Positions 62,727 through 64,000 of a stretch of 64,000 nt of DNA are shown piece by piece. Numbering within the stretch: position 1 is the stretch's first letter; each line of letters opens with the position of its first letter. The stretch lies in NCBI RefSeq assembly GCF_947260015.1, contig NZ_CAMYOM010000005.1:124001-188000 (forward strand), written 5' to 3'. This DNA is from an uncultured Eudoraea sp. Lineage in GTDB: Bacteria > Bacteroidota > Bacteroidia > Flavobacteriales > Flavobacteriaceae. A program made the translations under genes and the position numbers. The notes under the pieces are model-generated. The model searched no databases and had not been told where the DNA came from. It worked only from the letters and a program-made list of their open reading frames with translations.

Positions 62727-64000
62727 TTATTCTTTTATGTTTGGTACTATCACCGTTTGTAATGCTTGTGCACTTATTTGTATATCGATATCTTTTCCAT
62801 CTAAGGACAGGTTTATATTTTTAACCTGATCCCCTTCATTAAAAACTATAACAGCGATTGAACCATTCGGATTCCTGGCTGCTGTAACCATTAGTGTCTC
62901 ATCTGAACTTTCAATTCCAATCCTTACAGCTCCCGGTCGTATATACTTACTAAAATGAGCAAGTGCATAATAGATAGGCGTAAAATACACCTCATCTTTT
63001 TCAGGATCGACGATAACAGGTGCAATACACCAATTTTTAAACCAATTTGGGCCTCCTTTTGTATCCAGAACCATGTTCCAATCTACCCAACCATCGACCC
63101 AATTGTTCAAGCAACCAATAATATCTCTTGCGTAACGATTTACTGGTGCATATTTAGGATGTAAATGTTTGTCTTTTTCTGGAGCCCAGTCCCAACCCCA
63201 ATCGGTTGCTTCTTTTTCAAAATACCACTTATCATCTTGCCATACCGGAATTTCTGCATCTACACATGCTTCTGCTTGTATTAAGAGCTTATTTGGTGCT
63301 TTATTGTGAGCATATTGCAAAGTTTCAGGCATCCAATCGTACGTACTAGCATACCAATGAATCGCTGTTCCATCAAAATATTTTGAAGTTTCTTCATTTT
63401 TATACATTTCATCTACCCAGTCTTTTAAATGATCTCTATTTTGGTCGTAACCTAATATTTTGAGATCACCTTTACCATCTGCTTCCAGTTTAGGTCCTAA
63501 ATGATTCATTACAAAATCATTCATTTCTTCAGCAGTAAAATGCATACTTTCCCAATTGTTACCATTTCCCAGAGGTTCATTTTCCACTGTGAATCCCCAA
63601 ATGTCAATTCCTTCTGCTTTATAAGCGTCTACATATTTTGAGAAAAACAATGCCCAAGTATCGTAATATTCCGGAAGTAATTTACCTCCAACCCAATTGT
63701 TATTGTCTTTCATCCAGGGCGCTGCAGTCCAAGGAGAGCCAAAGATTTTGAATCCGTCCTTGGAAGCTGCCATGGCTTCCTTGATCATCGGAATTAAATC
63801 GTCTTGGTCTTCCTTGATAGTAAAATGCTCTAACTGTTTATCTCCTTCAACTGGCGTATAAGAATAATTGCTTAGTGAAAAGTCGCAAGAATTCATATGG
63901 GTACGTGTTAGCGAATAGTTGGCACCATCTTCACTGAAATAGGCATCAATTATTTTTTTGCGATTTTCTTTGCTCAATTTGTTTAATAAATATGCTGAAG
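62727..64000 (-). CDS. Glycoside hydrolase family 30 (beta-1,6-glucanase type), 5' end cut
   Basis: At least 424 residues are visible; the frame runs open to base 64000, so the start and any signal peptide lie outside. A TTG at 63975 is not a plausible start since KLSKENRKKIIDAYF continues a longer domain. GH30 landmarks: YSLTRTHMNSCDFSLSNYSY, FKIFGSPWTAAPWMKDN, acid/base in IWGFTVENEPLG, nucleophile probably in LLIQAEACVD, and a beta-sandwich end. It would remove beta-1,6 branches from laminarin or act on pustulan-like glucan. Confidence 0.9.
   Translation of the reverse strand, partial: SAYLLNKLSKENRKKIIDAYFSEDGANYSLTRTHMNSCDFSLSNYSYTPVEGDKQLEHFTIKEDQDDLIPMIKEAMAASKDGFKIFGSPWTAAPWMKDNNNWVGGKLLPEYYDTWALFFSKYVDAYKAEGIDIWGFTVENEPLGNGNNWESMHFTAEEMNDFVMNHLGPKLEADGKGDLKILGYDQNRDHLKDWVDEMYKNEETSKYFDGTAIHWYASTYDWMPETLQYAHNKAPNKLLIQAEACVDAEIPVWQDDKWYFEKEATDWGWDWAPEKDKHLHPKYAPVNRYARDIIGCLNNWVDGWVDWNMVLDTKGGPNWFKNWCIAPVIVDPEKDEVYFTPIYYALAHFSKYIRPGAVRIGIESSDETLMVTAARNPNGSIAVIVFNEGDQVKNINLSLDGKDIDIQISAQALQTVIVPNIKE

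Noticed and set aside
1-64000. CRISPR array, prophage or transposase
   Set aside because: No regularly spaced repeats, cas, phage structural, integrase or transposase genes were found; the only hint of past integration is the tRNA-Arg repeat.

Overview
The window reads as chromosomal DNA of a marine member of the Flavobacteriaceae (phylum Bacteroidota). The basis is: low G+C; many promoter boxes of the Bacteroidota type TAnnTTTG, several with a TTTG 19-21 bases upstream; few Shine-Dalgarno sites; flavobacterial small proteins; tandem type III and eukaryote-like type II glutamine synthetases; an arsenosugar operon; and laminarin-degrading glycoside hydrolases. No species name can be supported from the sequence alone.

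Left part (1-9300), mostly minus strand: the end of a DUF6268 outer-membrane protein, an orphan C-terminal tail of a mechanosensitive channel, a Nat-type ABC exporter, the grpE-dnaJ heat-shock pair with a clear promoter, an epimerase, a DUF4920 lipoprotein with mnmD, ilvE and a MazG-like pyrophosphohydrolase. Region 9300-14100: two small membrane proteins, the fluoride channel crcB, and a nitrogen unit (PII protein, ammonium channel, porin). Region 14100-19000: an MFS exporter behind a short upstream ORF and a terminator that looks like an attenuator, a DJ-1-like lipoprotein, a secreted hydrolase-like protein lacking the usual serine, and an Lrp regulator. Region 19000-38200: icmF, purU, a PfkB kinase, pyrF, prfA, apbE, a Rieske lipoprotein, purM, the two divergent glutamine synthetase genes, a cation exchanger, a BlaI/M56 sensor pair and apt. 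Next come a tRNA-Arg(ACG) and a structured repeat region that ends in a copy of the tRNA 3' end.

Region 39263-51098 is an eleven-gene minus-strand cluster for acyl-CoA catabolism. It contains an APH-type kinase next to an ACAD10/11-type dehydrogenase, which suggests degradation of 4-hydroxy acids. Region 51447-54004 is the arsenosugar operon (carboxymuconolactone-decarboxylase-like protein, ArsS, ArsM). After a lipoprotein and a split YeeE/YedE transporter, 55925-64000 holds a beta-glucan (laminarin-type) utilisation cluster: GH30 (cut by the window end), GPH sugar symporter, two GH17 enzymes without signal peptides, GH16 and GH3.

The strongest candidate for something undescribed is a shared cis-regulatory layout at the two nitrogen promoters (glnB-amtB and the type II glutamine synthetase). 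Each has two ACCC-N11-GGGGT type sites 51-52 bases apart, with the inner ACCC ending exactly 33 bases before the -7 box. Other leads are the uORF/attenuator before the MFS gene, the 4-hydroxy-acid cluster, perfect dyads at the BlaI and arsenosugar promoters, and a tRNA with a swapped elbow base pair.
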